From Chloroflexota bacterium (lineage in GTDB: Bacteria > Chloroflexota > Dehalococcoidia > Lucifugimonadales > JACPCL1): a stretch of 64,000 nucleotides of DNA. The stretch lies in contig JACPCL010000030.1 in the NCBI GenBank assembly GCA_016179765.1, positions 1-64,000 of the forward strand, given 5' to 3'. Numbering within the stretch: position 1 is the first letter of the stretch; every line of letters begins with the position of its first letter. The notes beneath the pieces were generated by a model that was not told the origin of the DNA, did not search any database, and worked only from the letters and a program-made list of their open reading frames with translations. Below, piece by piece: positions 51,615 through 60,176 of the stretch. The translations under genes and the position numbers were made by a program.

Positions 51615-52070
51615 TTATTCCTTTACAGCCTTTTTCCGCGAGCCGGTCACCTGGGCCTGGTGTGGATGGTCCGGCCCGGCGTAGACCTTCAGCCGCTTCA
51701 GCATATGGATCGCCAGGTTGTTCTTGGGAAGCATCCCCTTCACCGCATGCTTGATGGCATAGTCCGGGTGCTTGTCCATCATACCCCGGTAGGAGGTTTG
51801 CTTCAAGCCGCTCGAATAGCCGGAATGGCGGTAGTAGACCTTATCCGCCACCTTGCTACCTGTCAGGCCCACCTTGGCGGCGTTGACCACAATAACGTAG
51901 TCGCCGGTGATCACGTAAGGGGTGTAGGTGGGGCGGTCCTTGCCCTGCAAGATGCGGGCCACCTCCACAGCCAGGCGGCCCATCGGCACCCCGGCGGCAT
52001 CCACCACCTGCCAGTCGCCGCCCACCTCGTCAGGTTTAGCGTTGTAGGTCTTTGTTCGCTTCACGTTCAT
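51615..52070 (-). CDS. rplM: 50S ribosomal protein L13
   Basis: 151 residues, full length: WQVVDAAGVPMGRLAVEVAR, GDYVIVVNAAKV, YYRHSGYSSGLK and KGMLPKNNLAIHMLKRLKVY. The start overlaps the end of truA by 35 bases. Upstream of rpsI as in most bacteria. Confidence 0.97.
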   Translation of the reverse strand: MNVKRTKTYNAKPDEVGGDWQVVDAAGVPMGRLAVEVARILQGKDRPTYTPYVITGDYVIVVNAAKVGLTGSKVADKVYYRHSGYSSGLKQTSYRGMMDKHPDYAIKHAVKGMLPKNNLAIHMLKRLKVYAGPDHPHQAQVTGSRKKAVKE

Positions 52071-52842
52071 GGGGAGGAAAGTCCTTATAGCGTACTTCCA
52101 TGAGACACAGTCCCTGGGGAGGGAGCGTCGGCATGAGCTTCCTGTGCTCCGGGCCAGCGTGTCCCTCCAATATTGCCTTGACCCCTTCCAGGGAGAGGCG
52201 CTTTGCCCCTACCGAGGCCAGCATACCGGCGGTCCGGCGCATCTGGTGGGGCAAGAAGGCGTTGGCCTCTATTTCAATGTGCAGCAGCTCATCTTCCTGC
52301 CAGAGACGCGCGCTGAATACCTCCCGCACCGTGCTCCTGCCCGGCCCTGTGGAGCCCCCCAGCGCCGCAAAATCGTGAGACCCGTGCAGGAGAGCCAGCG
52401 CCATCTTCATCGCCTCCACATCCAGCCCAACGGCTACCCGGTGCGCGTACCTCTCGTTCAGGGGCGACGGCCTATCCCGGCGCAGTATCGTGTATCGGTA
52501 CACCCTGCTGCGGGCGTGACGGCGCGGGTCAAACCCCAGAGGCACATCATACGCCTTCTGGACTGCGATGCCCATGGGCAGGAAGGAGTTCACTCCCTTC
52601 ACTATCGTCTCGCAAGGCAGCGCCGTGGTGGTGAGAAAGGCCACCACTTGTCCCCTGGCGTGGACGCCGGCGTCCGTCCTGCCCGCTCCACGCATCCTGG
52701 TAGGCTCCTGAGTCAAGCCAGCCACCGCCCGTTCCAGCTCTCCCTGAATGGAGGTGGCGTTGCGTTGCAACTGGAATCCAGAGTAGCCAGTGCCGTCGTA
52801 CTCCACTACCAGCGCAATGTTCCTGCAAGGCTTTTCCCGCAC
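52036..52842 (-). CDS. truA: tRNA pseudouridine(38-40) synthase TruA
   Basis: About 268 residues from a GTG at 52842 preceded by GGGAG; the listed extension to 52929 is not family sequence. The catalytic Asp is in GAGRTDAGVHARGQ; VEYDGTGYSGFQLQ and ANAFLPHQMRRTAGML are conserved. It modifies the anticodon stem of tRNAs. Its last 11 codons overlap rplM by 35 bases, so translation of the two is coupled. Confidence 0.93.
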   Translation of the reverse strand: MREKPCRNIALVVEYDGTGYSGFQLQRNATSIQGELERAVAGLTQEPTRMRGAGRTDAGVHARGQVVAFLTTTALPCETIVKGVNSFLPMGIAVQKAYDVPLGFDPRRHARSRVYRYTILRRDRPSPLNERYAHRVAVGLDVEAMKMALALLHGSHDFAALGGSTGPGRSTVREVFSARLWQEDELLHIEIEANAFLPHQMRRTAGMLASVGAKRLSLEGVKAILEGHAGPEHRKLMPTLPPQGLCLMEVRYKDFPPHEREANKDLQR

Positions 52843-52970
52843 CCTAACTCCCTCTGTTCCCCTCTCCCTTCCAATGCTTGATGCACATTCCCAGCCGCTT
52901 TGCCTGGGGGTAGTTCCACCTCTCTCCATGCAGTCCCTCTCTCCAATGCGGAAAGGGAGACTTGAGATCA

Positions 52971-53070
52971 GTGAAGATGTATGTTGCGGCTAAGCCGCAA
53001 CATACATCTTCACTTTCAATTCTTCCCCCTTCCCCTATGGAGAAGGGGGACCAAGGGGGTTAGGTTAAGG
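52971..53070 (+). repeat. Composite hairpin element, copy C
   Basis: A perfect 20-bp stem (52971-52990 with 52994-53013, loop TAA; arm GTGAAGATGTATGTTGCGGC), spacer TTTCAATTCTT, an imperfect CCCCCTTCCCC/GAGAAGGGGG palindrome, and AAGGGGGTTAGGTTAAGG. It lies between truA and rplQ, just downstream of rplQ's stop. Confidence 0.8.
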
Positions 53071-53075
53071 TAGTG

Positions 53076-53426
53076 TTACACTAACTCCACAATCGCCATA
53101 CGCGCGCCGTCGCCCGTGCGCGGGCCAAGCTTCAGCACCCGGGTGTAGCCGCCGGAGCGCTGCGCGTACCGTTTGCTCAGGTCGTCAAACACCTTTGCCA
53201 CCACATCCTTGTCCGGCAGGTGGGTCAGGGCGATGCGCCTGTCGTGCAGAGTGCCCTTCTTGCCATAGGTGATCATGCGCTCCGTCATACCCTGGACCTC
53301 CTTGGCCTTCGCCTCGGTGGTCTGGATGTGCTCCTGCAGCAGCAAGGAACGGATCAGGGTCCGGTACAGCGCCTTGCGCTGGTCGCCTGGCCGGTTGAAG
53401 CGCCTGCCATCCATGCGATGCCTCAT
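53076..53426 (-). CDS. rplQ: 50S ribosomal protein L17
   Basis: 116 residues: MRHRMDGRRFNRPGDQRKAL and RSLLLQEHIQTTEAKAKEVQ are diagnostic. It overlaps the rpoA stop by ATGA and has GGAGG upstream. End of the classical alpha operon; a hairpin element follows. Confidence 0.97.
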   Translation of the reverse strand: MRHRMDGRRFNRPGDQRKALYRTLIRSLLLQEHIQTTEAKAKEVQGMTERMITYGKKGTLHDRRIALTHLPDKDVVAKVFDDLSKRYAQRSGGYTRVLKLGPRTGDGARMAIVELV

Positions 53427-54490
53427 GGCGACACCTCCGACTCTTCCTCTCCGCCTTCGGCCCCATTAAGGTGGTTCTTGGCGCCCTCGTGGTCCTCCTC
53501 ATCCTGCGCCTCGGAGCGGGATTTGGGGCTGAGCCGCAGTTTGGCGTCTGGCGGCAGCAACCCCATCTGCTCCAGCCGGTCACACAGCTCCTCCAGAGAT
53601 TTCTCTCCAAAGTTGCGAATCTTCAGCAGCTCCGAGCGGTCCTTTTCCAAAATCTCGCCCACGCGGTTCAGGTGCGCCCGCTTCAGGCAGTTGAGGGTGC
53701 GGGCCGAAAGCTCCAGCTTCTCCACGGGCGTGTTGTAGATGTCCGCAGGGATGGAGAGGGCAAAGGAGGGCAGATCCCCCGGCGCCTCTGGGCCTTTGCC
53801 CACGTTGGCGAAGAGGAAGAAGCGGTCTAGCAAAAGCTGCCCACTCCGAGAAAGGGCCTCCACAGGGGTAATGGTCTCATCGGTCCACACCTCCAAGACC
53901 AGTCGCTCGTAGTTGGTCACCTGGCCCACGCGCATCCGCTCCACCGCATAGTTGACACGCCGCACCGGCGAGTAGATAGCGTCCACGGGCAGCACGCCGA
54001 TGGGCAAGCCGCTTTCGCCGGTGGCGGGGACATACCCGACGCCCTGCTCCACGTTGAACTCTACGGAAATCTTGGCATCCGGCGTGTCCAGGGTGGCCAA
54101 ATACAGCTCCGGGTTCACCACCTCAAAGTCAGCGGTGGCCATGATGTCCCCCGCGGTGACGACGCCTTCTCCCTTCACCTCTAGACGCAAGCGGCCGGGG
54201 CGGTCCACGGCAGAGCGCAGGCGAATGGCCTTGAAGTTCAGCAGCAGGTCCGTCACCTGCTCCTTCACGTGGGGGATGGTGGAGTACTCGTGGGTGACCC
54301 CCTCAATCTTCACCCACGTGACCGCCGTCCCAGGGATAGAGCTGAGGAGCACCCTGCGCAATGGATTGCCCAGAGTCATGCCATAGCCCCGCTCCAGGGG
54401 GCCAATGGCAAAGCGGGCATATCCTGGCAAAGACTCCTCTACCTTGACCTCAGGCCGCGGCTTTCCAACTATGAGTTCCGTTGTTGTCAC
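53423..54490 (-). CDS. rpoA: DNA-directed RNA polymerase subunit alpha
   Basis: 355 residues. N-terminal assembly domain with GYGMTLGNPLRRVLLSSIPG, linker, and C-terminal domain LELSARTLNCLKRAHLNRVG with EILEKDRSELLKIRNFGEKSL. The tail after the alpha-CTD is longer than usual and acidic (EAQDEEDHEGAKNHLNGAEG). The start is GTG with GGAGAG upstream. Confidence 0.97.
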   Translation of the reverse strand: MTTTELIVGKPRPEVKVEESLPGYARFAIGPLERGYGMTLGNPLRRVLLSSIPGTAVTWVKIEGVTHEYSTIPHVKEQVTDLLLNFKAIRLRSAVDRPGRLRLEVKGEGVVTAGDIMATADFEVVNPELYLATLDTPDAKISVEFNVEQGVGYVPATGESGLPIGVLPVDAIYSPVRRVNYAVERMRVGQVTNYERLVLEVWTDETITPVEALSRSGQLLLDRFFLFANVGKGPEAPGDLPSFALSIPADIYNTPVEKLELSARTLNCLKRAHLNRVGEILEKDRSELLKIRNFGEKSLEELCDRLEQMGLLPPDAKLRLSPKSRSEAQDEEDHEGAKNHLNGAEGGEEESEVSP

Positions 54491-54614
54491 TGCGCTACTC
54501 TCCTACAAATCACCCCCTCACCCACCCCCGCCACCTGCACAATTGCTGAACAATGAGCGATACCGCTCCCTCTGCTCTGGCGTTACCTGCCCGTATGCTG
54601 GCGAGCCCTCGGCG

Positions 54615-55244
54615 CTATTTGGAGTAGAACTCCACGATGAGGCGCGGCTCTATGTTCCTGTCCAGGTCATCCGCCCCTGGAATGCGAACCACAGCGCCTT
54701 TGAGGTTGGCCGCGTCTAAGCTGAGCCAGCCGGGCACTGGCTTGCGGGGCATAGCCAACACCAGGGCCTTCACAAACCGGCTATCCTGGCTGGTCGGCTT
54801 CCAGGAAATCACGTCCCCCTGGTTCACCTGGTAAGAGGGTATATCCATCCTCCTATCGTTGACCGTGAAGTGGCCGTGCATGACCATTTGACGCCCCTGG
54901 CTGCGGGACTCTGCAAAGTCCAGGCGATACACGACGTTGTCCATCCGGCGCTCAAGGTGCTGCATGAGCACAAGGCCCGTGGCCTGCGGGTTCTTGCGGG
55001 CAACCTGGTAGTAGCGACGGAACTGCCGCTCCAGCACGCCGTAGATTACCCTGGCCTTCCGCTTCTCCTTCAGCTGCACCCCGTAGTCGCTGAGGCGGCG
55101 GCTCCTGGCCTGGGCGGTTGCCCCAGGGGCTCGCCGGCGCTTCTCAATAGCGCATTTGGCGGTAAAGCAACGCTCCCCTTTCAGGAAGAGCTTCTCCCCA
55201 GCCCTGCGACAGAGCCGGCACACCGGTCCCGTATACCTTGCCAT
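54615..55244 (-). CDS. rpsD: 30S ribosomal protein S4
   Basis: 209 residues. The N-terminal zinc site is present (CRLCRRAGEKLFLKGERCFTAKC), and the S4 RNA-binding domain (RLDFAESRSQGRQMVMHGHF, VNDRRMDIPSYQV) follows. It is a primary 16S rRNA binder and, in some bacteria, an autoregulator of the alpha operon. Confidence 0.97.
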   Translation of the reverse strand: MARYTGPVCRLCRRAGEKLFLKGERCFTAKCAIEKRRRAPGATAQARSRRLSDYGVQLKEKRKARVIYGVLERQFRRYYQVARKNPQATGLVLMQHLERRMDNVVYRLDFAESRSQGRQMVMHGHFTVNDRRMDIPSYQVNQGDVISWKPTSQDSRFVKALVLAMPRKPVPGWLSLDAANLKGAVVRIPGADDLDRNIEPRLIVEFYSK

Positions 55245-55308
55245 GCGTGCTCCTAACTAATTCCTTTTCCTTGTCGCCTCGCCCGTCCTCAAAAGAGGAG
55301 AAGAAACG

Positions 55309-55692
55309 CTACACCCGCCGTCGCTTTGGGGGGCGGCAGCCGTTGTGAGGAATGGGCGTCACGTCCCGGATGCTGGTGACGGAGATGCCCACGGACTGCA
55401 GGGAGCGGATGGCCGCCTCCCGTCCCGCCCCCGGGCCTTTCACAAAGACATCCAACTGGCGGACACCGTTCTCCACGGCGCGCCGGCCAGCGGTTTCAGC
55501 GGCCCGCTGAGCCGCAAAAGCCGTGCCCTTGCGGGCGCCCTTGAAGCCGCCGGTGGCTCCGCTGCCCCAGGAGATCACATTCCCCTCCGGGTCAGTGACG
55601 GTGATCAGGGTATTGTTGAAGGTGGACTGAATGTACGCCTTCCCCCTGGGAATAAACTTGCGCTCACGCCTTCTGGCTGGCCTTTTCGCCAT
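55309..55692 (-). CDS. rpsK: 30S ribosomal protein S11
   Basis: About 127 residues from the ATG at 55692 with AGGAG seven bases upstream. [39 protein letters not shown] and the C-terminal [17 protein letters not shown] are typical. Confidence 0.97.
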   Translation of the reverse strand: MAKRPARRRERKFIPRGKAYIQSTFNNTLITVTDPEGNVISWGSGATGGFKGARKGTAFAAQRAAETAGRRAVENGVRQLDVFVKGPGAGREAAIRSLQSVGISVTSIRDVTPIPHNGCRPPKRRRV

Positions 55693-55704
55693 GGTCAACT
55701 CCTG

Positions 55705-56088
55705 CTACTTCTTGCCTACGGTGCGGCGGCGCCCGGCCACCGTCTTGCGCTCGCCCCGCTTGGTCCTGGCGTTGGTCCTTGTGCGCTGGCCCCGAACGGG
55801 CAGGCCGTGGCGGTGCCGCGCACCGCGATAGGTCCCAATATCCATCAGCCGCCGGATGTTGATGTTCACGTCCCGGCGCAGGTCCCCTTCCACCTTATAC
55901 TGCTTATCCACCACTTCACGGATGCGGTCCAGGTCCTGCTCTGGCAAGTCCTTCACCCTGGGGTTGCCCGTGACACCCGCCTGGTCCAGGACCTTCAGAG
56001 CCAAGACCGACCCAATGCCATAGATACGGCACAGGGCCACCTCCACCCGTTTGTTGTCCGGAATGTCAATGCCCGCCACACGCGCCAT
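55705..56088 (-). CDS. rpsM: 30S ribosomal protein S13
   Basis: 127 residues from [20 protein letters not shown] at 56088, with AGGAGGG seven bases upstream; the listed extension runs through rpmJ in another frame. The tail [20 protein letters not shown] contacts the A- and P-site tRNAs. Confidence 0.97.
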   Translation of the reverse strand: MARVAGIDIPDNKRVEVALCRIYGIGSVLALKVLDQAGVTGNPRVKDLPEQDLDRIREVVDKQYKVEGDLRRDVNINIRRLMDIGTYRGARHRHGLPVRGQRTRTNARTKRGERKTVAGRRRTVGKK

Positions 56089-56113
56089 AGAGAGTCCCTC
56101 CTGCCTTTCAGTC

Positions 56114-56227
56114 CTAGCCTTGCCGCTGCATATGCCTGGGGTTATCGCACAAGATGCGCACCACACCATGGCGGCGGACCACCTTGCACTTATCGCATCG
56201 CTTCTTCACGGAAGCTCGCACCTTCAT
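56114..56227 (-). CDS. rpmJ: 50S ribosomal protein L36
   Basis: Too short for the ORF track. The ATG at 56227 (GAGAGGTAAC upstream) opens a 37-residue protein [20 protein letters not shown] then [17 protein letters not shown]. The zinc ligands Cys-x2-Cys ... Cys-x4-His are intact, so this is the zinc form. It lies between infA and rpsM as usual. Confidence 0.97.
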   Translation of the reverse strand: MKVRASVKKRCDKCKVVRRHGVVRILCDNPRHMQRQG

Positions 56228-56240
56228 GTTACCTCTCCGG

Positions 56241-56459
56241 TTAGCGGAAGCGGAAGGTCACGCGGCCACGGGCCAGGTCATAGGGGGAAAGCTCTACCAG
56301 CACACGGTCTCCCGCCAGCACGCGAATGAAGTTCATGCGCATCTTGCCAGAGATGTGGGCAAGCACCCGGTGCCCGTTGGCCAACTCCACGCGGAAGACG
56401 GCGTTGGGCAACGCCTCAACCACCGTTCCTTCCACCTCTATCGCCTCTTTTTTCGCCAT
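56241..56459 (-). CDS. infA: Translation initiation factor IF-1
   Basis: 72 residues, an OB-fold: [40 protein letters not shown] and [20 protein letters not shown]. The gene is 13 bp upstream of rpmJ. IF-1 occupies the ribosomal A site during initiation. Confidence 0.97.
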   Translation of the reverse strand: MAKKEAIEVEGTVVEALPNAVFRVELANGHRVLAHISGKMRMNFIRVLAGDRVLVELSPYDLARGRVTFRFR

Positions 56460-56493
56460 ACCTTACCGGTTCACCGCCACCTCTGTCTGGTTC

Positions 56494-57297
56494 CTACTCC
56501 CCTTCCAACGCCGTCAGCACCCAGGGGCCGCGCTCCGTAATCGCCACCGTGTGCTCAAAGTGGGCCGACAGGCTCCCGTCGGCGGTCACCACGGTCCAGT
56601 CATCATCCAGGACGCGGGTCTCCCAGGTGCCCATGTTCAGCATTGGCTCAATCGCAATGGCCATGCCCACCCGGAGCAGCGGCCCTTTGCCCCCCTCGCC
56701 CACGTTGGGCACGGCAGGGTCTTCATGCAGGGCGCGGCCAATGCCGTGGCCCACGTACTCTCTCACCACGCCGTAGCCCTGCGCCTCGGCGAACTGCTGC
56801 ACCACAGTGGAGATGTCCCCCACACGGTTGCCCGCCAGCGCCTGTCTGATACCCAGCTCCAGGCTCAGGCGAGTGGCCTCCACCAGCTTTTCCGCCTCCT
56901 TGGACGCCCTGCCCACGATGACGGTCACCGCGCTGTCCCCGTGGAAGCCTCCCACGATGGCCCCCACGTCTATGCTCACCACGTCCCCCTCTTTGATGAC
57001 GCGGTCGCCAGGGATGCCGTGCACGATCTCCTGGTTAATGGACACGCAGATGGTTGCGGGAAAGCCACGATACCCCTTGAAGGAGGGCTTGCCCCCCAAT
57101 TGGCGTATCTCCCTGGCCGCGATGGCGTCAAGCTCCTTCGTCTTCATGCCCGGCTGCACCGCTCTTACCACGGCCTCCCTGGCGGCAGCCGTCACCCGCC
57201 CCGCCTCTCGCATCACCCGCAGCTCCACAGGGGACTTGATGGTGATGCCGTTGTTGCGGCCCTCCACGGTCAGGTATAGCCCCTGGGTGCGTTCCAT
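56494..57297 (-). CDS. map: Methionine aminopeptidase, type I
   Basis: About 267 residues from the ATG at 57297. The metal ligands of the pita-bread fold are seen: Asp in VSIDVGAIVGGFHGDSAVT, the His in GHGIGRALHEDP, and Glu in MAIAIEPML and the C-terminal block. EIVHGIPGDRVIKEGD is typical. It removes the initiator Met from nascent proteins. Two hairpins separate it from adk upstream. Confidence 0.95.
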   Translation of the reverse strand: MERTQGLYLTVEGRNNGITIKSPVELRVMREAGRVTAAAREAVVRAVQPGMKTKELDAIAAREIRQLGGKPSFKGYRGFPATICVSINQEIVHGIPGDRVIKEGDVVSIDVGAIVGGFHGDSAVTVIVGRASKEAEKLVEATRLSLELGIRQALAGNRVGDISTVVQQFAEAQGYGVVREYVGHGIGRALHEDPAVPNVGEGGKGPLLRVGMAIAIEPMLNMGTWETRVLDDDWTVVTADGSLSAHFEHTVAITERGPWVLTALEGE

Positions 57298-57378
57298 AAC
57301 CACCTATTGTAGCGTACAAGCGCTGGTTTTCCAAACGCCTCCCTCAGGCGTTCCTTTGCCTATGCGTCACATTCATAT

Positions 57379-57433
57379 CCCCCGACTAAAGTCGGGGGTT
57401 AGCCGAACCCAAACCTGGCACTTTAGTGCCAGG
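57379..57433. repeat. Two adjacent perfect hairpins between adk and map
   Basis: CCCCCGACT-AA-AGTCGGGGG (57379-57398) and CCTGGCACT-TT-AGTGCCAGG (57414-57433). Both have 9-bp stems and ACTWWAGT centres but different arms. They split the spc operon at the adk-map junction, and could cause partial termination or processing. Confidence 0.7.
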
Positions 57434-57444
57434 GCAGGACCTCC

Positions 57445-58086
57445 TCACCCCACCCTGTCAATGGCCTTCACCAACTCCTCCTCCACCTGCTCCACGGGTC
57501 TCTCACCGTCAATCTCCACCAGCTTCCTCTGCCTCCCATAGAAGTCGGCCAAGCCCTGCACCTCTGGCCACTGCACCTGCAGGCGGCGGCGCACCACCTC
57601 GGGCTGGTCGTCGGCGCGCTGGTACAGCTCGCCGCCGCAACGGGGGCACTGCTTAGCGTCGTCCGCCAGCATCTGTTGCGCATAGGGCGTACCGCACGTG
57701 CGGCAACTGATGCGCCCCGCCAGCCGGCGTACCAGCTCCTCCTCACCCACCTTGATATACAGCACCCTGTCCACGGGGGCATCACCCAGGGCCCTCTCCA
57801 GTGCCTTCGCCTGGTTCAGGGTACGGGGGAAACCATCCAGGATGAACCCTTTCTGGCAGTCCCCCTGGTTGATCCGGTCCAGGATCATGCGGATGGTCAC
57901 CTCGTCGGGCACCATCTCCCCTTTATCCATGTACCCCTTCGCGAGCTTTCCTAGCTCCGTGCCCTGGGCGAGGTGATGGCGGAACATATCGCCGGAGGAG
58001 ATAAAGGCCACTCCTAGCTTCTCTGAGAGGGTCTTGGCCTGGGTTCCCTTACCCGCACCGGCCAGGCCGAGGAACACGAGCCGCAT
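57445..58086 (-). CDS. adk: Adenylate kinase
   Basis: 213 residues. P-loop GLAGAGKGTQAK, AMP-binding FISSGDMFR and GFPRTLNQAKAL. The LID domain has the zinc Cys pattern CRTCGTPYAQQM ... CPRCGGE, as in Gram-positive and Chloroflexota enzymes. It lies 7 bp after secY, the common spc arrangement. Confidence 0.97.
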   Translation of the reverse strand: MRLVFLGLAGAGKGTQAKTLSEKLGVAFISSGDMFRHHLAQGTELGKLAKGYMDKGEMVPDEVTIRMILDRINQGDCQKGFILDGFPRTLNQAKALERALGDAPVDRVLYIKVGEEELVRRLAGRISCRTCGTPYAQQMLADDAKQCPRCGGELYQRADDQPEVVRRRLQVQWPEVQGLADFYGRQRKLVEIDGERPVEQVEEELVKAIDRVG

Positions 58087-58093
58087 ACGCCAT

Positions 58094-59446
58094 CTACCTC
58101 AAAAAACCTTCATAGTTGCGCATCATCAACTGCGCCTCAAGCTGGCGCAAGGTGTCCAGGGCCACGCCCACCATGATTAACAGGCTGGCGCTGCTAATCT
58201 GGATGGCGCGGATATCGGTCACCAGGGTAGCGAAGTAGGGCAGAATGGCCACAAAGCCCAAAAACAGGGCGCCACCCCAGGTGATGCGGATGATGACCCG
58301 GTTGATGTAGTCGGAGGTGGGTTTGCCCGGCCGGATGCCGGGGATAAAGCCGCCGTTCTTCTGCAGGTTGTCCGCCAGGTTCTGCTGCTGGAAAATGACC
58401 AAGGTGTAAAAAAAGGTGAACAACATCACCAGAATAAAGACGAAAATCCAGTAGCTTGCCCCCTGGGGGGACAGGGCCGTGGCGAAGAAGTTGGCGATGC
58501 GGGCGCCCACCGAGCCGCTGGTGGGATTGGCGAAGTAGCTGGCGATGGTGCCCGGCAGGATCATGATGGAGAAGGCAAAGATGAGTGGGATCATACCTGC
58601 CGAGTTAACCCGTAGGGGCAGGAAGGATGTGCCCGACTGACGGAACATACGGCCACCCCGGAACACGCTGCGCCCATACTGCACGGGTACGCGTCGCTGG
58701 GCCTCCGTGAAATACACAATCAGGAACACAATGGCCACCCCAATGAGGGCCAGCAGGATAAGGCCTCCCAGGTTGTTGCGCTCCAGAAAGCCCTGGCCCA
58801 CAAACTGCGGGAACTGAGCCACAATGCCGCCGAATATGATAATGGAGACGCCGTTGCCTATGCCCCGTTCGGTAATCAGCTCCCCCATCCATACCAGAAA
58901 CGCGGTGCCAGCGGTGAGCGAGACCAGAATACCCAGGGTATCCAGGCCCAGTCCGCCGCCAAAGGAGTCCACGGTCAGGCCACCCAGCCGCTGCATCAGC
59001 GTGAGCTGTCCATAGGCCTGCGCCGCGGCGATGGGCACCATCAAGTAGTGGGTAAGCTGGTTCAAACGCTGGCGGCCCGCCTCCCCCTCCTTGGCCAGGG
59101 CCTGCAACCGCGGGATCACCGGCGTCATGATCTGAACAACGATGGAGGCCGTAATGTAAGGGTACACCCCAAGCGCCACGATGCTCAGGTTGCGCAAGCC
59201 GCCGCCGCTGAACAGATCCAGAAAGCCCAGGAGCTGACCCTGCGCATCGCCCCGGTCAAAGAGGCTGCGCAGCACCGCAGGGTCAATGTTCATGACCGGA
59301 ATGTGGGCCAGCAGGCGAAACACCACCAACATGCCAAGGGTAAAAAGGATGCGCGCCCGCAGGTCCGGCGTGCGAAAGGCGTCAATGACCGCCTGAAGCA
59401 GCGCCGGCCGGCCGGCAGTTGGTGTTCGTGTCACGGCTGCGCGCAC
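58094..59446 (-). CDS. secY: Preprotein translocase subunit SecY
   Basis: 450 residues with ten membrane helices. VSLTAGTAFLVWMGELITER, GIGNGVSIIIFGGIVAQFP and LRVNSAGMIPLIFAFSIMIL are conserved blocks. Start GTG with GGAGGAGC upstream, 2 bp after the rplO stop. It forms the SecYEG channel. Confidence 0.97.
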   Translation of the reverse strand: MRAAVTRTPTAGRPALLQAVIDAFRTPDLRARILFTLGMLVVFRLLAHIPVMNIDPAVLRSLFDRGDAQGQLLGFLDLFSGGGLRNLSIVALGVYPYITASIVVQIMTPVIPRLQALAKEGEAGRQRLNQLTHYLMVPIAAAQAYGQLTLMQRLGGLTVDSFGGGLGLDTLGILVSLTAGTAFLVWMGELITERGIGNGVSIIIFGGIVAQFPQFVGQGFLERNNLGGLILLALIGVAIVFLIVYFTEAQRRVPVQYGRSVFRGGRMFRQSGTSFLPLRVNSAGMIPLIFAFSIMILPGTIASYFANPTSGSVGARIANFFATALSPQGASYWIFVFILVMLFTFFYTLVIFQQQNLADNLQKNGGFIPGIRPGKPTSDYINRVIIRITWGGALFLGFVAILPYFATLVTDIRAIQISSASLLIMVGVALDTLRQLEAQLMMRNYEGFLR

Positions 59447-59448
59447 GG

Positions 59449-59895
59449 CTACAGCTCCTCCACCGCGCCGCCGGCGGCCTCAATGGCCGCGCGGGCTGCC
59501 TTGGAGAACCGGTGGGCTGCCACCCTCAGTGGCTTGTCCACATCGCCACGGGCCAGCACCTTCACCCGCAAAGAGGCGTTCTTGATGAGGCCCGCCGCTT
59601 GCATCTCAACGGGCGATACCCTTGCCCCTGGGAGGAAGGAGGTCAGCCTTTCCAGGTTCACCTCGGTGTACTCCACACGAAAGATGTTGGTGAAGCCGCG
59701 GAGCATGGGCAGACCCTTCATCAGGGGGTTCTGGCCTCCCTCAAAGCCCCGGCGAGCGCCCCCCCCGGCCCGCGCCTTCTGCCCTTTGAGGCCTCGGGTG
59801 GAGTAGCTGCCCATGCCGCTGCCGTCGCCGCGTCCCACGCGGCGACGGTCCGTGCGGGCCCCCGGGTTTGGTTTCAGTTCGTGTGCTTTTACCAT
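59449..59895 (-). CDS. rplO: 50S ribosomal protein L15
   Basis: About 148 residues from the ATG at 59895 (MVKAHELKPNPGARTDRRRV), where family sequence begins. A GTG at 59940 that overlaps the rpmD stop (GTGA) could add 15 residues. RGDGSGMGSYSTRGLKGQKA and RRGFEGGQNPLMKGLPMLRG are typical. Confidence 0.95.
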   Translation of the reverse strand: MVKAHELKPNPGARTDRRRVGRGDGSGMGSYSTRGLKGQKARAGGGARRGFEGGQNPLMKGLPMLRGFTNIFRVEYTEVNLERLTSFLPGARVSPVEMQAAGLIKNASLRVKVLARGDVDKPLRVAAHRFSKAARAAIEAAGGAVEEL

Positions 59896-59936
59896 GCTCT
59901 TGCCGTATGCCTGAGCCTCGCCGACCCTCAGTCCTC

Positions 59937-60128
59937 TCACTCCACCATCACCTCTTCCACCTTTAACAGATGCCGCACCTTGTGCACCATACCACGGATG
60001 GTCGGGCTGTCCGCCCGCTCCACCGTGTGGTGCAGGCGATACAGCCCCAGAGCCTGGATGACCCTACGCTGAGGCTCATGGTAGCCGATGGTGCTCTTGA
60101 TCCAGGTGATGCGTAGCTTCTTTGCCAT
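59937..60128 (-). CDS. rpmD: 50S ribosomal protein L30
   Basis: 63 residues: KKLRITWIKSTIGYHEPQRR, VIQALGLYRLHHTVERADSP. Normal place between rpsE and rplO. Confidence 0.95.
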   Translation of the reverse strand: MAKKLRITWIKSTIGYHEPQRRVIQALGLYRLHHTVERADSPTIRGMVHKVRHLLKVEEVMVE

Positions 60129-60176
60129 AGCAACGTCTCAAGCCGCCTTCTGTCCACTATCAATAACTCCTACCCG

